From a virus, in the IMG/VR virus record IMGVR_UViG_3300017755_000097, positions 1-25,181 of that record: a stretch of DNA of 25,181 nucleotides; one strand, written 5' to 3'. A program made the translations under genes and the position numbers. The notes under the pieces are model-generated. The model did no database searches, was not told where the DNA came from, and saw only the letters and a program-made list of their open reading frames with translations. Shown piece after piece: positions 6,975 through 15,579 of this stretch. The first letter of the stretch is position 1. The number at the start of each line of letters is the position of its first letter.

Positions 6975-9410
6975 TTATCTTGGCTCAAATTCTGACAGAT
7001 CAAATCCATCAAGACTATCCTCATTGGACTCAAAGTTAAAGGCAGGTAGGTTACGTTTACGCTGCTCAATCATTTTGGATTGCTGCGTGTTGGCCATGCT
7101 TATTCTATCTTTCTTACCCTCTTCGCGCATTGCTTCGCGCTCGTCCATCTGAGACTGGTCCATGCCATGAAGCTGCATGTTGAATTGGAACTCAAGACTC
7201 ATTAACTGCTGCTTTAGTTGCGCTTCTGATTGTTTCGTTTCAATATCAAAGGCAGCCTGAGCCTGTGCAATCTGCATCTTAGATTGCGTTTCCATTTCAA
7301 TCTTCTTCATAGCAGTAGCGGCTGCCATCTGTTGAGATTGCATTTGCATTTGAGCGGTCATCTGCTGCTTCTGCATCTCCTGTTGCTGCACCTTAATTTG
7401 TCGCTGTTTCCTCTTTACTTTTAGTAATTGGTTGGCAACCTTCAAGTTTCTCACCTCTCTAATATCAATAGCATCTTCAAGGCTAATGTCTTGCTTAGAT
7501 AGTGCCATCTGTATATTCTGCTCAAGCATTGCTTTCTGCTCCTCGTCAGGTGACATCTCTATGAATATACCGAAGTCGTGTAAGTATAAGTTTCTTACAT
7601 CTTCGAGAATCTTAAGATTATACTTGCCTATTTGCATTGCAAACTCATCTCTAAAGTCTGCATACTCCAATACATCAGCACACCTTAATGACAATGCTTC
7701 TGCTAAAGTTTTAGTTATAAACAAACTTGCTTGAAGTATATGCCTTGTGGCTGTATTTGAATTTAATGCAGCAAGCTTTTGTACGCCCACTAATGCATTT
7801 GGATCAGGAGTAGATCCATCCCTTGCCTCATTAAGACCGGTTACAGATCTAATCATGTTAAGGTAATGATTGTAATTACCTATAAGCATATTCATTTTTG
7901 ACGCACCACTGTTGGATGTTAACTGGGTGATAGGCACTTTTGCGTTATTAAACTCACCATCCTGAGTGTAACTTCGACCCACTACACTACCTGTCTGGAA
8001 ATAAAGCCTTAGTGCGTCCTCCGGATTATAAGCATTGCCCGTACCAAGGTCAACCTCGTTTAATCCATCAGCATCTATAAACACACCATCAGGTACAACA
8101 CGGGAAACCACCTGCTGTAGCTTTAGGTGCGTGATCTGTATAAGATCCGCAAAGGGAATCATTCGTCTCACCAAAGACTCCACAACTCCTTTATACATTC
8201 GAGGCGCACAGGCTATATAATTAGGAAGCGCATATTGATTTGCTGAATTAGGACGAACCATGTTCTTCATCATATCCCACTTGAGGATAATATTTGTTCC
8301 CATAACCATTACGCCCTCATACCAAACATCAATTCTTTTCTCTACTCTTTCAAAGTTTCCCTCCTCCATCATCTCTTCTGGTGGATTAAACTGATCATCT
8401 TTCTCTACAGTCTTAAATGCACCCTCACTTATTTTTTTCTTTTTGTATACAAAGCTGTTAGTGGTCTTGTAATTAAAATATAGGAGTGTGCAGGTGTCTC
8501 TCGCAAACATACTGTTCTCATACATAGCAGCCACGTTATAGTAGTCATACCATGATTGGCTGTATTGAGAAATTTCTTCAAGATCTTCTGTAGTAAGATC
8601 AGGATTTATTTTTAATACCTCTGATATAGGAATAGTTTTTAACTCCCCCCAATAAAAGCAATCTTTAAAGTACGGATCCTCTGTGTAGCTATACACTACA
8701 TGTGCCGGATCAACATATTCAACACGAACACCATCACCATCCTGGAACGTATGCTTACATACACCTAACCCCAAGGTGGCAATATCGTAATCAACTCGCT
8801 TTCTAATATCAGAGTAATGATTTTCATCCATCAATGTATTAATAGCAATCTCATTAGCTATCTCTATCGCTGGCTTATAATTAAGCTGCATGTATAGCTC
8901 AAGTTCCGCATCGCTTTCTGGAAGCTCTTGTGACTCAATCTCAAAAGCATCAACATTGAAGTCCTTCTTAACTTGAGTAAATATATTTTTGGCCAGCATG
9001 TTACGCTGAACCATCTGCTGGTATTCATTTCTCTTCTCTGCTGACAATGCATCCTGCGCATAGCACTTAACATCAAACAATCTGTCTGACATACCGTTAA
9101 CCACAATATCAACAAACTTAGGTATGATAGGAACCGGTGTCCAATCCAGGTTTAGATAACTTAGATCACCGTCAATAGCAAGCTCGTTCTTGTACTTACC
9201 CACCGACTGCTCACCTCGAGCATATAGGCGAAGCCTATGAAACTCCCTAAACTGATTATAAAATCTGCAGGACAATCCGTCCCGTCTGAACCATTCATAC
9301 TGAATAGCCTGTCCTATCTGTAGACCAAACTCCTCTTTCTTTTTGTCTGCATCCGAGACAAATTGATCAGGGAAGGCCGCAGACTTAATGTCGATCTGGA
9401 TTCCTTTCAT
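6975..9410 (-). CDS. Portal protein
   Basis: This 811-residue protein directly follows TerL, overlapping it by four bases (ATGA), and is in the size range of crAss-like portals. The N-terminal part has WFRRDGLSCRFYNQFREFHR and RLRLYARGEQSVGKYKNELA, then LSYLNLDWTPVPIIPKFVDI and VVNGMSDRLFDVK. I recognise these blocks from portals of crAss-like and marine Bacteroidetes phages. The central stem/wing region includes an IRSVTGLNEARDG motif typical of this portal family. Residues about 664-790 form a long Gln/Met-rich helical coiled coil, which would be the barrel or an internal extension. The portal forms the dodecameric ring through which TerL pumps DNA. Confidence 0.9.
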   Translation of the reverse strand: MKGIQIDIKSAAFPDQFVSDADKKKEEFGLQIGQAIQYEWFRRDGLSCRFYNQFREFHRLRLYARGEQSVGKYKNELAIDGDLSYLNLDWTPVPIIPKFVDIVVNGMSDRLFDVKCYAQDALSAEKRNEYQQMVQRNMLAKNIFTQVKKDFNVDAFEIESQELPESDAELELYMQLNYKPAIEIANEIAINTLMDENHYSDIRKRVDYDIATLGLGVCKHTFQDGDGVRVEYVDPAHVVYSYTEDPYFKDCFYWGELKTIPISEVLKINPDLTTEDLEEISQYSQSWYDYYNVAAMYENSMFARDTCTLLYFNYKTTNSFVYKKKKISEGAFKTVEKDDQFNPPEEMMEEGNFERVEKRIDVWYEGVMVMGTNIILKWDMMKNMVRPNSANQYALPNYIACAPRMYKGVVESLVRRMIPFADLIQITHLKLQQVVSRVVPDGVFIDADGLNEVDLGTGNAYNPEDALRLYFQTGSVVGRSYTQDGEFNNAKVPITQLTSNSGASKMNMLIGNYNHYLNMIRSVTGLNEARDGSTPDPNALVGVQKLAALNSNTATRHILQASLFITKTLAEALSLRCADVLEYADFRDEFAMQIGKYNLKILEDVRNLYLHDFGIFIEMSPDEEQKAMLEQNIQMALSKQDISLEDAIDIREVRNLKVANQLLKVKRKQRQIKVQQQEMQKQQMTAQMQMQSQQMAAATAMKKIEMETQSKMQIAQAQAAFDIETKQSEAQLKQQLMSLEFQFNMQLHGMDQSQMDEREAMREEGKKDRISMANTQQSKMIEQRKRNLPAFNFESNEDSLDGFDLSEFEPR

Positions 9411-11653
9411 TTAATAAGTTGGCTTACTGAACTATTATTATTATACCTGGCAAAATTAATACTTATTTTTGATTTCTGTTTGGTGGGCGTATATAGATGC
9501 TTTTGGTTAGCCATTATAGCCAATCCTGAGCTGATAGCTGCATCATACTTAGTCCGGTTGTTAATATCAAACTTTGCCCAATCCTCTAATGTGTTAGTGA
9601 AATACATTGTCCCCATATCATCTGACTCTCTAAAAGATCCTGACATGTCAATTCCTATATGCTTTTCAATGTAAGACTCTATAGCGGCCGCGTGTGCTTG
9701 CTTTACGTCCTCAGATGAGTTAGGTATACCTCCAAGCTCTTTCTCGGTCTTAGAGAGCTTGTTATAGGCCTTGTCGGGCCTGTTTATTGAGAATCCTCTA
9801 TACCCTCTATTCTTTAAATGATATAGCAAGCGAGGCTTATTGTTCTCTGCAAGTATGGGCATTCCATAAAACACACAGGCCATAAGAACCTCCTCAAAGA
9901 ATATCTCTGCCGTCTGTGGTCGCGCGATATATTCAAGAAAAAACTCATTGCTCGGCGCATCATCCATATTAAATTTGGTCAGTCCGTGTAACGCGCCATT
10001 AGACCCCTTGCCTACTACCACGCCGGAGATGTCGTAAGAGTCACAGCCAAAACACCCAAGATGCTCATTGCCTGGATGTCTAACTCCGTTACGGATATCC
10101 ACTCTGTTCTGTAGGTGTGGCGGTGGTGTCCAGCTTACCAGGAAGCGGCCACTCTTGTTTGGGCTCCATACAACCTTACTGTCTTTAATTCCGTTTTGCC
10201 ACGAGAAAGAACCACGGGTTAAGTGGTGCGCCGTGATCAACGAATCATTATAGTCAATCTGCTGATAGATCTTTGTAAGATTAAATATAGATGCTTTACT
10301 TTCATCTCTAAACGCATGCGACTCACTACGAGGGAACTGCCGGTAAAACTCATTAAGGGCATCAGGATCTGATCCAAGAGAATCTACCTCATTGTTCCAG
10401 TAGCTTATTGCCCCATGATATATATCTTCACCATCCACACCCACTACAGCATCGTTAGGTGTATGAAACACCGGCATACCATATCGATCAATATATCCCT
10501 CGAAGTTCCACTCCATAGGTATAAACAATGAGTAAAGCCCGCTCTTGGTTTGCCCGTTAGCGTTTCTTTTTCTTGGGTCCGAATCCATGTATAGCTTCTT
10601 GAAGTTATTACCTCCCTTGTCAAGAGCATTAGACGTAGACCCCATCATACACTTGCCGATAATCTTACTACCCAAACGTAAACAGGTTTTAGTTACGCGC
10701 CAGTTGTTTAGAATGTTCTCGGGCTTCTCCCACTTACCACTCTCGTCATGTAACAGAAGTTTTAGCTTCTCACCATCATAACTGTTATCGGATGTGTTTT
10801 TCCAGTCAATAGTTGTATCAAGACCCTCAAGCCTCTCCTCATCTATGTCATACATGTTCTTCTTTGTGATCTTGGATGCCGGTACTCGATAAGCTAACTC
10901 TGTCTTTGGCTTATCCATACCATCCTGGATAGGCTTGAAGAAGAATGGATAGTTATTGGATATGGGGACCACCTTGTCGGTGAACATCTTCTTTGCATCG
11001 GATCCAGTCTTAGATAGTATACCAACACGAGCATCTTTGGTTATTGTGGCCTGATTGACACCCTCACACGAACTCATGAACGAAAATCCCGAACGCCTGA
11101 TCTTTAGATAGCACATCCCAAAGCTGCGTATATCTGCCTTGCATGCCTCCCAGTATATGTAGAATATTCTATTAGCCTCACGAAAGTCAGGGTGCCCAAC
11201 ATCTATCTTTGTCCACTGCAGGTACATATAGTGTGTGCCTGTAATATAAGTTGGCGTGCCATTATTGTAGAACCAGAAACCTTGCTCCCTACGATCAAAC
11301 TCTTTCTCAATGTAATCAACCCATCGATTCTTAAATTGATCCGGCGCCTCATGCCACTGGAATATAGAAGATATGCGACTTAACTCTTTGGGGTACTCAA
11401 AGCCTTCCCAGTATTGATCTACTTTAGTATCGCTTCGCTTGTAGGTGTTCTTTGGTTTTGCAGGCAGCGCTATCTTAACGCCATTAATCTCATACACCTC
11501 TCCTACCGTTCCATTTTTAGATATGACCACAACATCATACTTCTTGTTGTAACCATACTGCCATGTATGCGCCTTATTCTTATTTGACAAGACGCTCTTT
11601 GGTATGTAGTCCTTGACTACTCGATATATGCTATTTTGATCTTGACTCTGCAA
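9407..11653 (-). CDS. terL: Terminase large subunit (packaging ATPase/nuclease)
   Basis: This 748-residue protein has an ATPase part and a nuclease part. The Walker A region is KIRRSGFSFM (residues 184-193). The usual GK[ST] reads GFS, so the lysine of the standard position is replaced by phenylalanine. Walker B is LLLHDE (299-304, D303 and E304), and a coupling motif GSTS lies at 338-341. The RNase H-like nuclease shows an acidic residue in GCFGCDSYDI (D537), an acidic residue in PILAENN (E603) and a late DINNRTKYDAAISSGLA segment (D697, D704). Its start lies inside the end of the small TerS candidate (23-base overlap) and its stop overlaps the portal start by four bases. It cuts concatemers and powers DNA packaging. 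Confidence 0.9.
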   Translation of the reverse strand: MQSQDQNSIYRVVKDYIPKSVLSNKNKAHTWQYGYNKKYDVVVISKNGTVGEVYEINGVKIALPAKPKNTYKRSDTKVDQYWEGFEYPKELSRISSIFQWHEAPDQFKNRWVDYIEKEFDRREQGFWFYNNGTPTYITGTHYMYLQWTKIDVGHPDFREANRIFYIYWEACKADIRSFGMCYLKIRRSGFSFMSSCEGVNQATITKDARVGILSKTGSDAKKMFTDKVVPISNNYPFFFKPIQDGMDKPKTELAYRVPASKITKKNMYDIDEERLEGLDTTIDWKNTSDNSYDGEKLKLLLHDESGKWEKPENILNNWRVTKTCLRLGSKIIGKCMMGSTSNALDKGGNNFKKLYMDSDPRKRNANGQTKSGLYSLFIPMEWNFEGYIDRYGMPVFHTPNDAVVGVDGEDIYHGAISYWNNEVDSLGSDPDALNEFYRQFPRSESHAFRDESKASIFNLTKIYQQIDYNDSLITAHHLTRGSFSWQNGIKDSKVVWSPNKSGRFLVSWTPPPHLQNRVDIRNGVRHPGNEHLGCFGCDSYDISGVVVGKGSNGALHGLTKFNMDDAPSNEFFLEYIARPQTAEIFFEEVLMACVFYGMPILAENNKPRLLYHLKNRGYRGFSINRPDKAYNKLSKTEKELGGIPNSSEDVKQAHAAAIESYIEKHIGIDMSGSFRESDDMGTMYFTNTLEDWAKFDINNRTKYDAAISSGLAIMANQKHLYTPTKQKSKISINFARYNNNSSVSQLIK

Positions 11654-11918
11654 ATCCTTTTGGTGTATTACTTTTCTTTTCTAACGTGTTGCCATTAAGC
11701 ATGGCGCTTTCGTTTTCTATTCGTGTTAGTATCTCAAAAGCATCAAAGATGGCAAGCTTCTTTGTGGCCGCTGCATTCTTTAACCTGTCAGCAGCCAGCT
11801 CATCATCCTTGTCATACTTAATAATATCCTCTTTGGCTACCTTTACAAGTTGCCTCACTGCCTTGTAGCCGGCCTCAATAATGCTTTTCTTAATTTCTGA
11901 AGTGTCTATTGTATTCAT
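11631..11918 (-). CDS. Terminase small subunit candidate
   Basis: This 95-residue helical protein (MNTIDTSEIKKSIIEAGYKA, then KNAAATKKLAIFDAFEILTR) lies directly upstream of TerL and overlaps it by 23 bases. Position, size, charge and helical content fit a small terminase subunit, which recognises phage DNA and regulates TerL. No helix-turn-helix motif is obvious, and the final 15 residues (KSNTPKGFAESRSK) are polar. The start adjoins the stop of the 11919-12479 gene with no gap. Identification rests mainly on context. Confidence 0.55.
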   Translation of the reverse strand: MNTIDTSEIKKSIIEAGYKAVRQLVKVAKEDIIKYDKDDELAADRLKNAAATKKLAIFDAFEILTRIENESAMLNGNTLEKKSNTPKGFAESRSK

Positions 11919-12479
11919 CTATAGCTTTAGTTTAATGTTTGATGTAAACATGCGATATAGCTTTTCACCGTCAACCTGAAACGCATATTCACTATCAGGC
12001 TCAAACGAAATAGTATCACCTTCTTTTAGCCCTTTGCTTTCCAGCTCCTTATTAATATACTTAATTATTCCGACTAATGGCTCTTCACCAGCCTTGAAGA
12101 TGAAAGACTCCTTAGAGTCAACCGGCTTTATGAAACAATACTTACCGTGGGCCTTCCACTCACTGTCTTTCTTGTACAAGAAGAACTGCTCGTGATCTAT
12201 GAAGAAAAGGTCATCCTTAAAAAAGCTACGACCGCTTTTCTCCCTGCCTTTCATGTCGTAGAAAAACTTAAATACGTTGTGATGGACAAGCAAGGTGTCC
12301 CCAATCCCAATAGGCCCATCATAGTTGATGGGTGTCTCTACTACAGTTGCAAATCTGTTTGATGCCTTATGATCTTCCTGAGATACGCTTGTGACGAAAT
12401 CCATTCCGCCAATGTTTTTAATGTTGTCGTATCTCCGGTTATTGTAAGGTCTTACAATAAAATCCGTTGGTGACTTCAT
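11919..12479 (-). CDS. Phage protein with cpn10 (GroES)-like features
   Basis: This 186-residue protein shows segments that resemble co-chaperonin strands. GIGDTLLVHHNVFKFFYDMK is followed by DDLFFIDHEQFFLYKK, and the last third has GEEPLVGIIKYINKELESKG, LKEGDTISFEPDSEYAFQVD and GEKLYRMFTSNIKLKL. The last third follows the cpn10 order: a turn like RGTVIAVG, then V-GD-V-F, then a strand ending in a residue pattern like SESDILAI. It could therefore be a one- or two-domain GroES-like protein. This is my own reading by eye and is not proven. It lies just before the TerS candidate and after a 72-residue gene whose stop overlaps its start by one base. Its role may be in virion folding or host interaction. 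Confidence 0.6.
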   Translation of the reverse strand: MKSPTDFIVRPYNNRRYDNIKNIGGMDFVTSVSQEDHKASNRFATVVETPINYDGPIGIGDTLLVHHNVFKFFYDMKGREKSGRSFFKDDLFFIDHEQFFLYKKDSEWKAHGKYCFIKPVDSKESFIFKAGEEPLVGIIKYINKELESKGLKEGDTISFEPDSEYAFQVDGEKLYRMFTSNIKLKL

Positions 12480-12697
12480 TAAAAATTGATATTAAACTCT
12501 AAAGATATTGGTAATGTCTTGCGGAACTCCTTCCACATAAAAACTTCTTCATCCTTCTGTATCCATATCTTGTATGAGTCCTCATCGGATTGAATAAGAT
12601 GTATTCTGTGTGAACCACCCAGGACGTCCTGTCCTACAAGGTAGTGCATGGCTCCGGACTTGTAGTCCGCGCCGATTGATATTTTACGAATATCCAT
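12479..12697 (-). CDS. Small conserved-type phage protein, unknown
   Basis: This 72-residue protein starts MDIRKISIGADYKSGAMHYL and continues with GGSHRIHLIQSDEDSYKIWI. I chose ATG at 12695-12697 because it lies five bases after the stop of the fibre gene, whereas the longer reading (12763) would run well into that gene. It looks like a small alpha/beta protein with a SAMHYLVGQ turn and alternating hydrophobic strands. No function is recognised. The position between the fibre gene and the GroES-like gene, with a one-base overlap at its end, makes it part of the same operon. Confidence 0.65.
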   Translation of the reverse strand: MDIRKISIGADYKSGAMHYLVGQDVLGGSHRIHLIQSDEDSYKIWIQKDEEVFMWKEFRKTLPISLEFNINF

Positions 12698-12701
12698 TTC
12701 A

Positions 12702-14324
12702 TTATGATTGAGTAAATTTAATATTAATTCTGCCCTGTAGCTTAGGTGTGATCGATCCAACATCTAAATATCGCAATGTAAAGTATAACCCTAACCCCTT
12801 GTCAACCGTGGTGTTACCGGGAGTAAGTGTTCCTGCTATGCAAACAAGATCGTTTGTGCCCGTGGTTATTATACCCTGAGCCACAAGAACGGCTGCTTGA
12901 TTTATGCAACCACTACTCTTCCATAGCGACATCTCATACTCTGACGATGTATCGCTTATCAAAGAAAAGTCAACCGCGCAAACTGTCGAAGAGTCAATAG
13001 ATGTTGAGCATGATCCCAGCTGCGTATTATGAAATACAAATCCAGAGCTGTAGTCTTGATCGCTATAAGTGTTTGCAGCAGGAGAATCAGTTCCAAGATC
13101 ATTCGTTACAGATGTATCTTTAGAGCTAAAATCTGTATCATCAATACCCAGGAAAGTATAGTATCTGTTTTGCGACATTGAAGCTCCATCGTTGCAGAAC
13201 TTATAAGTCTGACCAAAACTACCTCCGTTACTGGCCCATGTTCCATCTCCCTGAAGGAATGTTCCTGCTGTACCTCCTGCCGGGACATGCCCAACGTTGG
13301 ACCCTCCAGCGTAAGCATTTGATGTTACCTGAACAGCTCCCGATGTAGGACTAATGGTTATAGGTGTGCCTGAAGAAGTGGCTGGTGTTTGAGCAGTTAC
13401 CGAGCTAACACCTGCAGTCGATGCCCATGCAACGCCTGACCCTGTGCTTGTAAGAACCTGACCTGCCGTTCCCACAGATGCTCCATCATATAGTGTGCCC
13501 GTAAGAGCAATGCCTGCCGTTCCGGCTGCTGTTCCTGTTGCAGAGAAAGTGTTGTTTCCGCTCCAAACATTTGTTCCGGCAGATGTAATGTTTGCAGTTG
13601 AATCAAACGTGGTAGCACTTGCGCCCACGAAACTAATTCCAACACCGGTGGCAACATTGCCTGCTGTAAGTACCTGCTGAATAGTGGGTGTAGATTGCGT
13701 TGGTAACGTTCCCCATTCAACACCGGTTCCGGCAGCGTTTACAGTCAATACTTGACCTGCACTACCAGTTGCTCCAGAGTAATCATTAAGAGTAGTTGTT
13801 GCTCCGAAGTTTAATGTTGTGCCAAGGTTGATCGCGTCTGATGATGTAATGCTTGATCCAACAGCCAGCGTCATATCAACTCCATTGCTAAGCTTTAATG
13901 CTGTACCAATGCCGCTCATATCAATGTTACCTGTAATAAGAAGGTCGCGTGCTGTAGTATTGCCTACGGCCATTACGCTATCTAAGTCACAACAGCTTAC
14001 TGAAGGTGAGTTTATCCATTGTAGCCCAGATCCGGTAGATGAAAGAATCTGTCCAGCAGCACCCACACCATTAGATGCGGTTAATGTTGTTGATGTAATA
14101 GTTCCTACTACAGTTATGTTACCCGTAAGAGATAGGTCTTGAGTGGCAGTATTGCCAGTATCTAATACATCTTGTAATCCCTGAGCAACACCACCCGCAC
14201 CTGCAACAGCACTGACAAGAAACGTTACCGTTCTATTGTTATCACTTACATCCGTTGCGATGAGAAGGTCTTCCGCCGCCGGGGTTACCGTAGGGTATAC
14301 TGTAGTATTTTCTATTTTAGCCAT
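12702..14324 (-). CDS. Tail fibre/receptor-facing protein with AGQVL repeats
   Basis: This 540-residue Gly/Ser/Thr/Ala-rich protein has at least three copies of a motif of the form G-AGQ[IV]L-(S/T)STGSG-W: GAAGQILSSTGSGLQW (about 88-103), GSAGQVLTVNAAGTGVEW (187-204) and GTAGQVLTSTGSGVAW (285-300). Such repeats are typical of trimeric phage fibre shafts in marine and Bacteroidetes phages. A short N-terminal region (MAKIENTTVYPTVTPAAEDL) would attach to the virion. The C-terminal about 170 residues (after GSFGQTYKFCNDGASMSQNR) have no repeats and several Cys, and look like a globular receptor-binding head. The ATG overlaps the end of the coiled-coil gene at 14317-14553 by eight bases. Confidence 0.8.
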   Translation of the reverse strand: MAKIENTTVYPTVTPAAEDLLIATDVSDNNRTVTFLVSAVAGAGGVAQGLQDVLDTGNTATQDLSLTGNITVVGTITSTTLTASNGVGAAGQILSSTGSGLQWINSPSVSCCDLDSVMAVGNTTARDLLITGNIDMSGIGTALKLSNGVDMTLAVGSSITSSDAINLGTTLNFGATTTLNDYSGATGSAGQVLTVNAAGTGVEWGTLPTQSTPTIQQVLTAGNVATGVGISFVGASATTFDSTANITSAGTNVWSGNNTFSATGTAAGTAGIALTGTLYDGASVGTAGQVLTSTGSGVAWASTAGVSSVTAQTPATSSGTPITISPTSGAVQVTSNAYAGGSNVGHVPAGGTAGTFLQGDGTWASNGGSFGQTYKFCNDGASMSQNRYYTFLGIDDTDFSSKDTSVTNDLGTDSPAANTYSDQDYSSGFVFHNTQLGSCSTSIDSSTVCAVDFSLISDTSSEYEMSLWKSSGCINQAAVLVAQGIITTGTNDLVCIAGTLTPGNTTVDKGLGLYFTLRYLDVGSITPKLQGRINIKFTQS

Positions 14325-14553
14325 TGTCTTCTTTCTGCTTTACTTCACCTGTCTCCAGGTTGATTATTGCGTTTTCTCCATACTTGTCCATCAAGCCTGT
14401 CTCCAGGTCTTGAAAGCTTTTTCTAATGGCTTCAGTCTTTAGGCACAAAGCATGTTCCTGTAGAGCAATATCTCCAAGCTGGCTTTTAATCTTATTAAAT
14501 TCAGCGTGTAGACCCTGAAGCTCCTGTAATTCGTTTTCTGCGATTTTAGTCAT
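14317..14553 (-). CDS. Small coiled-coil phage protein, unknown
   Basis: This 78-residue protein (MTKIAENELQELQGLHAEFN) shows heptad-like Leu spacing through about residue 55. A short beta hairpin-like tail (NAIINLETGEVKQKEDNG) follows. Small coiled-coil proteins of this kind are common next to fibre genes in marine phages, but I cannot name a function. The end overlaps the fibre start by eight bases, suggesting coupled translation. A TATATTTG box lies 25 bases upstream. Confidence 0.65.
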   Translation of the reverse strand: MTKIAENELQELQGLHAEFNKIKSQLGDIALQEHALCLKTEAIRKSFQDLETGLMDKYGENAIINLETGEVKQKEDNG

Positions 14554-14578
14554 GATGTTAAATTAAATTTCAATAATG

Positions 14579-14586
14579 CAAATATA
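14579..14586 (-). promoter_or_regulatory. TAnnTTTG box before the fibre pair
   Basis: The minus-strand sequence is TATATTTG, 25 bases before the ATG of the 14317-14553 gene, in a 54-base AT-rich gap. It could start a transcript for the coiled-coil and fibre genes. A TTG lies only 12 bases upstream, closer than the usual -33 spacing. Confidence 0.4.
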
Positions 14587-14607
14587 CTAAAAGTTGATCA
14601 AGGCTTT

Positions 14608-14742
14608 TTACTTGCCCTGACCTCTATACTTCTTCACGTAATTTTTGCTTGTCTTAATAGAGCTCGTTTTTGATTTAGCGTGAACCCCAGGACGCCTTTT
14701 CTTTCCTTTGTAATCGTAAAACGATTCTAAATTACGTGGCAT
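14608..14742 (-). CDS. Tiny basic protein, unknown
   Basis: This 44-residue protein starts MPRNLESFYDYKGKKRRPGV and ends NYVKKYRGQGK. It is rich in Lys, Arg and Ser, with no membrane segment. Its ATG (14740-14742) directly adjoins the stop of the holin gene, which supports translation by coupling. It resembles the group of tiny basic proteins at 16810-19936. A nucleic-acid-binding or packaged role is conceivable but unproven. Confidence 0.6.
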   Translation of the reverse strand: MPRNLESFYDYKGKKRRPGVHAKSKTSSIKTSKNYVKKYRGQGK

Positions 14743-15141
14743 TTACTTACGTACCTTTTCTATTGATCGACCTCCGAAGTAAGCGCCAATAACTGTGATA
14801 AGAACTATCTGTAACAGGTCAGTCCATTTTTCTTCTACGTGGAAGTTGAACTTGCCGGCATCAATAAATATCAATAGAACTGTGCTAAGAACTAAAAATA
14901 TAAGAACCAATGGTCTAACATTTTTGCTTAGCCAGGAATCGCTGATCATATCCGCCTTCCATCGCTTAGTAACGTTAAGCTGCATATCAGCCTCCGCTTC
15001 TATGAAAAGACTTTTGAGATTCATTTCGAACTCTTGCTTCTCTTCTTTAGTAAGAACAAATCGATCAACTAAGTTTCCTATTCCGTCTCCAATTTGCTTA
15101 CCTCCCTTTGCTCCAAATATTTTTGATAAAAATGCCCCCAT
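14743..15141 (-). CDS. Holin of three-TM (gene-transfer-agent) type
   Basis: This 132-residue protein resembles the GTA-type 3TM holin family. It has an amphipathic N-terminus (MGAFLSKIFGAKGGKQIGDG), a charged helical part (LTKEEKQEFEMNLKS), then the characteristic RWKADMISDSWLSKNVRPLV block at about 62-80. Hydrophobic segments follow: LVLIFLVLSTVLLIFIDAG (about 78-96) and LLQIVLITVIGAYFGG (about 108-124). It would form lesions in the inner membrane at lysis and give the endolysin access to peptidoglycan. No endolysin is visible in this window. Its start lies six bases after the stop of the 51-residue one-TM gene. Confidence 0.82.
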   Translation of the reverse strand: MGAFLSKIFGAKGGKQIGDGIGNLVDRFVLTKEEKQEFEMNLKSLFIEAEADMQLNVTKRWKADMISDSWLSKNVRPLVLIFLVLSTVLLIFIDAGKFNFHVEEKWTDLLQIVLITVIGAYFGGRSIEKVRK

Positions 15142-15147
15142 GGTGTT

Positions 15148-15303
15148 TTACTTTGAGGATTCTTTGAATTTATATAGTGTAAACCCTATAGCTAAAATTA
15201 AAGAAATCATCTGCAACATCTCATTACAATCTGTCAGCGTCAACCCCAGTGCTCCTCCATTTGCCGTAACAACCTGTACGGAGTCTCTTATTGATTCATT
15301 CAT
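15148..15303 (-). CDS. Small one-TM protein, possible lysis accessory
   Basis: This 51-residue protein (MNESIRDSVQVVTANGGALG, then LTDCNEMLQMISLILAIGFT) has one hydrophobic segment (about 29-46) ending in a short charged tail (YKFKESSK). It lies six bases upstream of the holin gene, so it may be an antiholin, a second pore-forming holin or another membrane accessory. The start at 15301-15303 follows an AT-rich leader. The function is inferred only from the TM and its neighbour. Confidence 0.6.
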   Translation of the reverse strand: MNESIRDSVQVVTANGGALGLTLTDCNEMLQMISLILAIGFTLYKFKESSK

Positions 15304-15336
15304 TTTACGAAAATATAAAATTTATTTTACAAATTT

Positions 15337-15579
15337 TTATTTAGGGTCATCAGGTTGTCCTTTCCACTCGTCACCGTTAACAATCACAAGTATCTCCTCG
15401 TGTGTGTGTATTGTTTTAGTGCTTAACTCATCAATTGTAGGTGGCATATCGCCTTGATACTTGACAATCGCCTTAACCCCTTTTAGGTTGCGTATCGTTG
15501 TTTCCGAACTTGTTGTTAATAGTTGCCCATAGTCAAGCAACTCTAAGTCCGATGTGTTTACTATTACATAGGTTATCAT
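15337..15579 (-). CDS. Small hypothetical phage protein
   Basis: This 80-residue acidic protein starts MITYVIVNTSDLELLDYGQL and ends NGDEWKGQPDDPK. It looks like a compact alpha/beta protein, with strands at MITYVIVN, AIVKYQG and EILVIVNG. Its ATG overlaps the stop of the LamG-like gene by four bases, so the two are probably translated together. Short proteins that follow receptor-binding genes are often fibre accessory or chaperone proteins, but I do not recognise the family here. Confidence 0.6.
   Translation of the reverse strand: MITYVIVNTSDLELLDYGQLLTTSSETTIRNLKGVKAIVKYQGDMPPTIDELSTKTIHTHEEILVIVNGDEWKGQPDDPK

Noticed and set aside
12147-12362. Plus-strand open frame opposite the GroES-like gene
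   Set aside because: Antisense to a packed operon gene, with no leader or recognisable domain.
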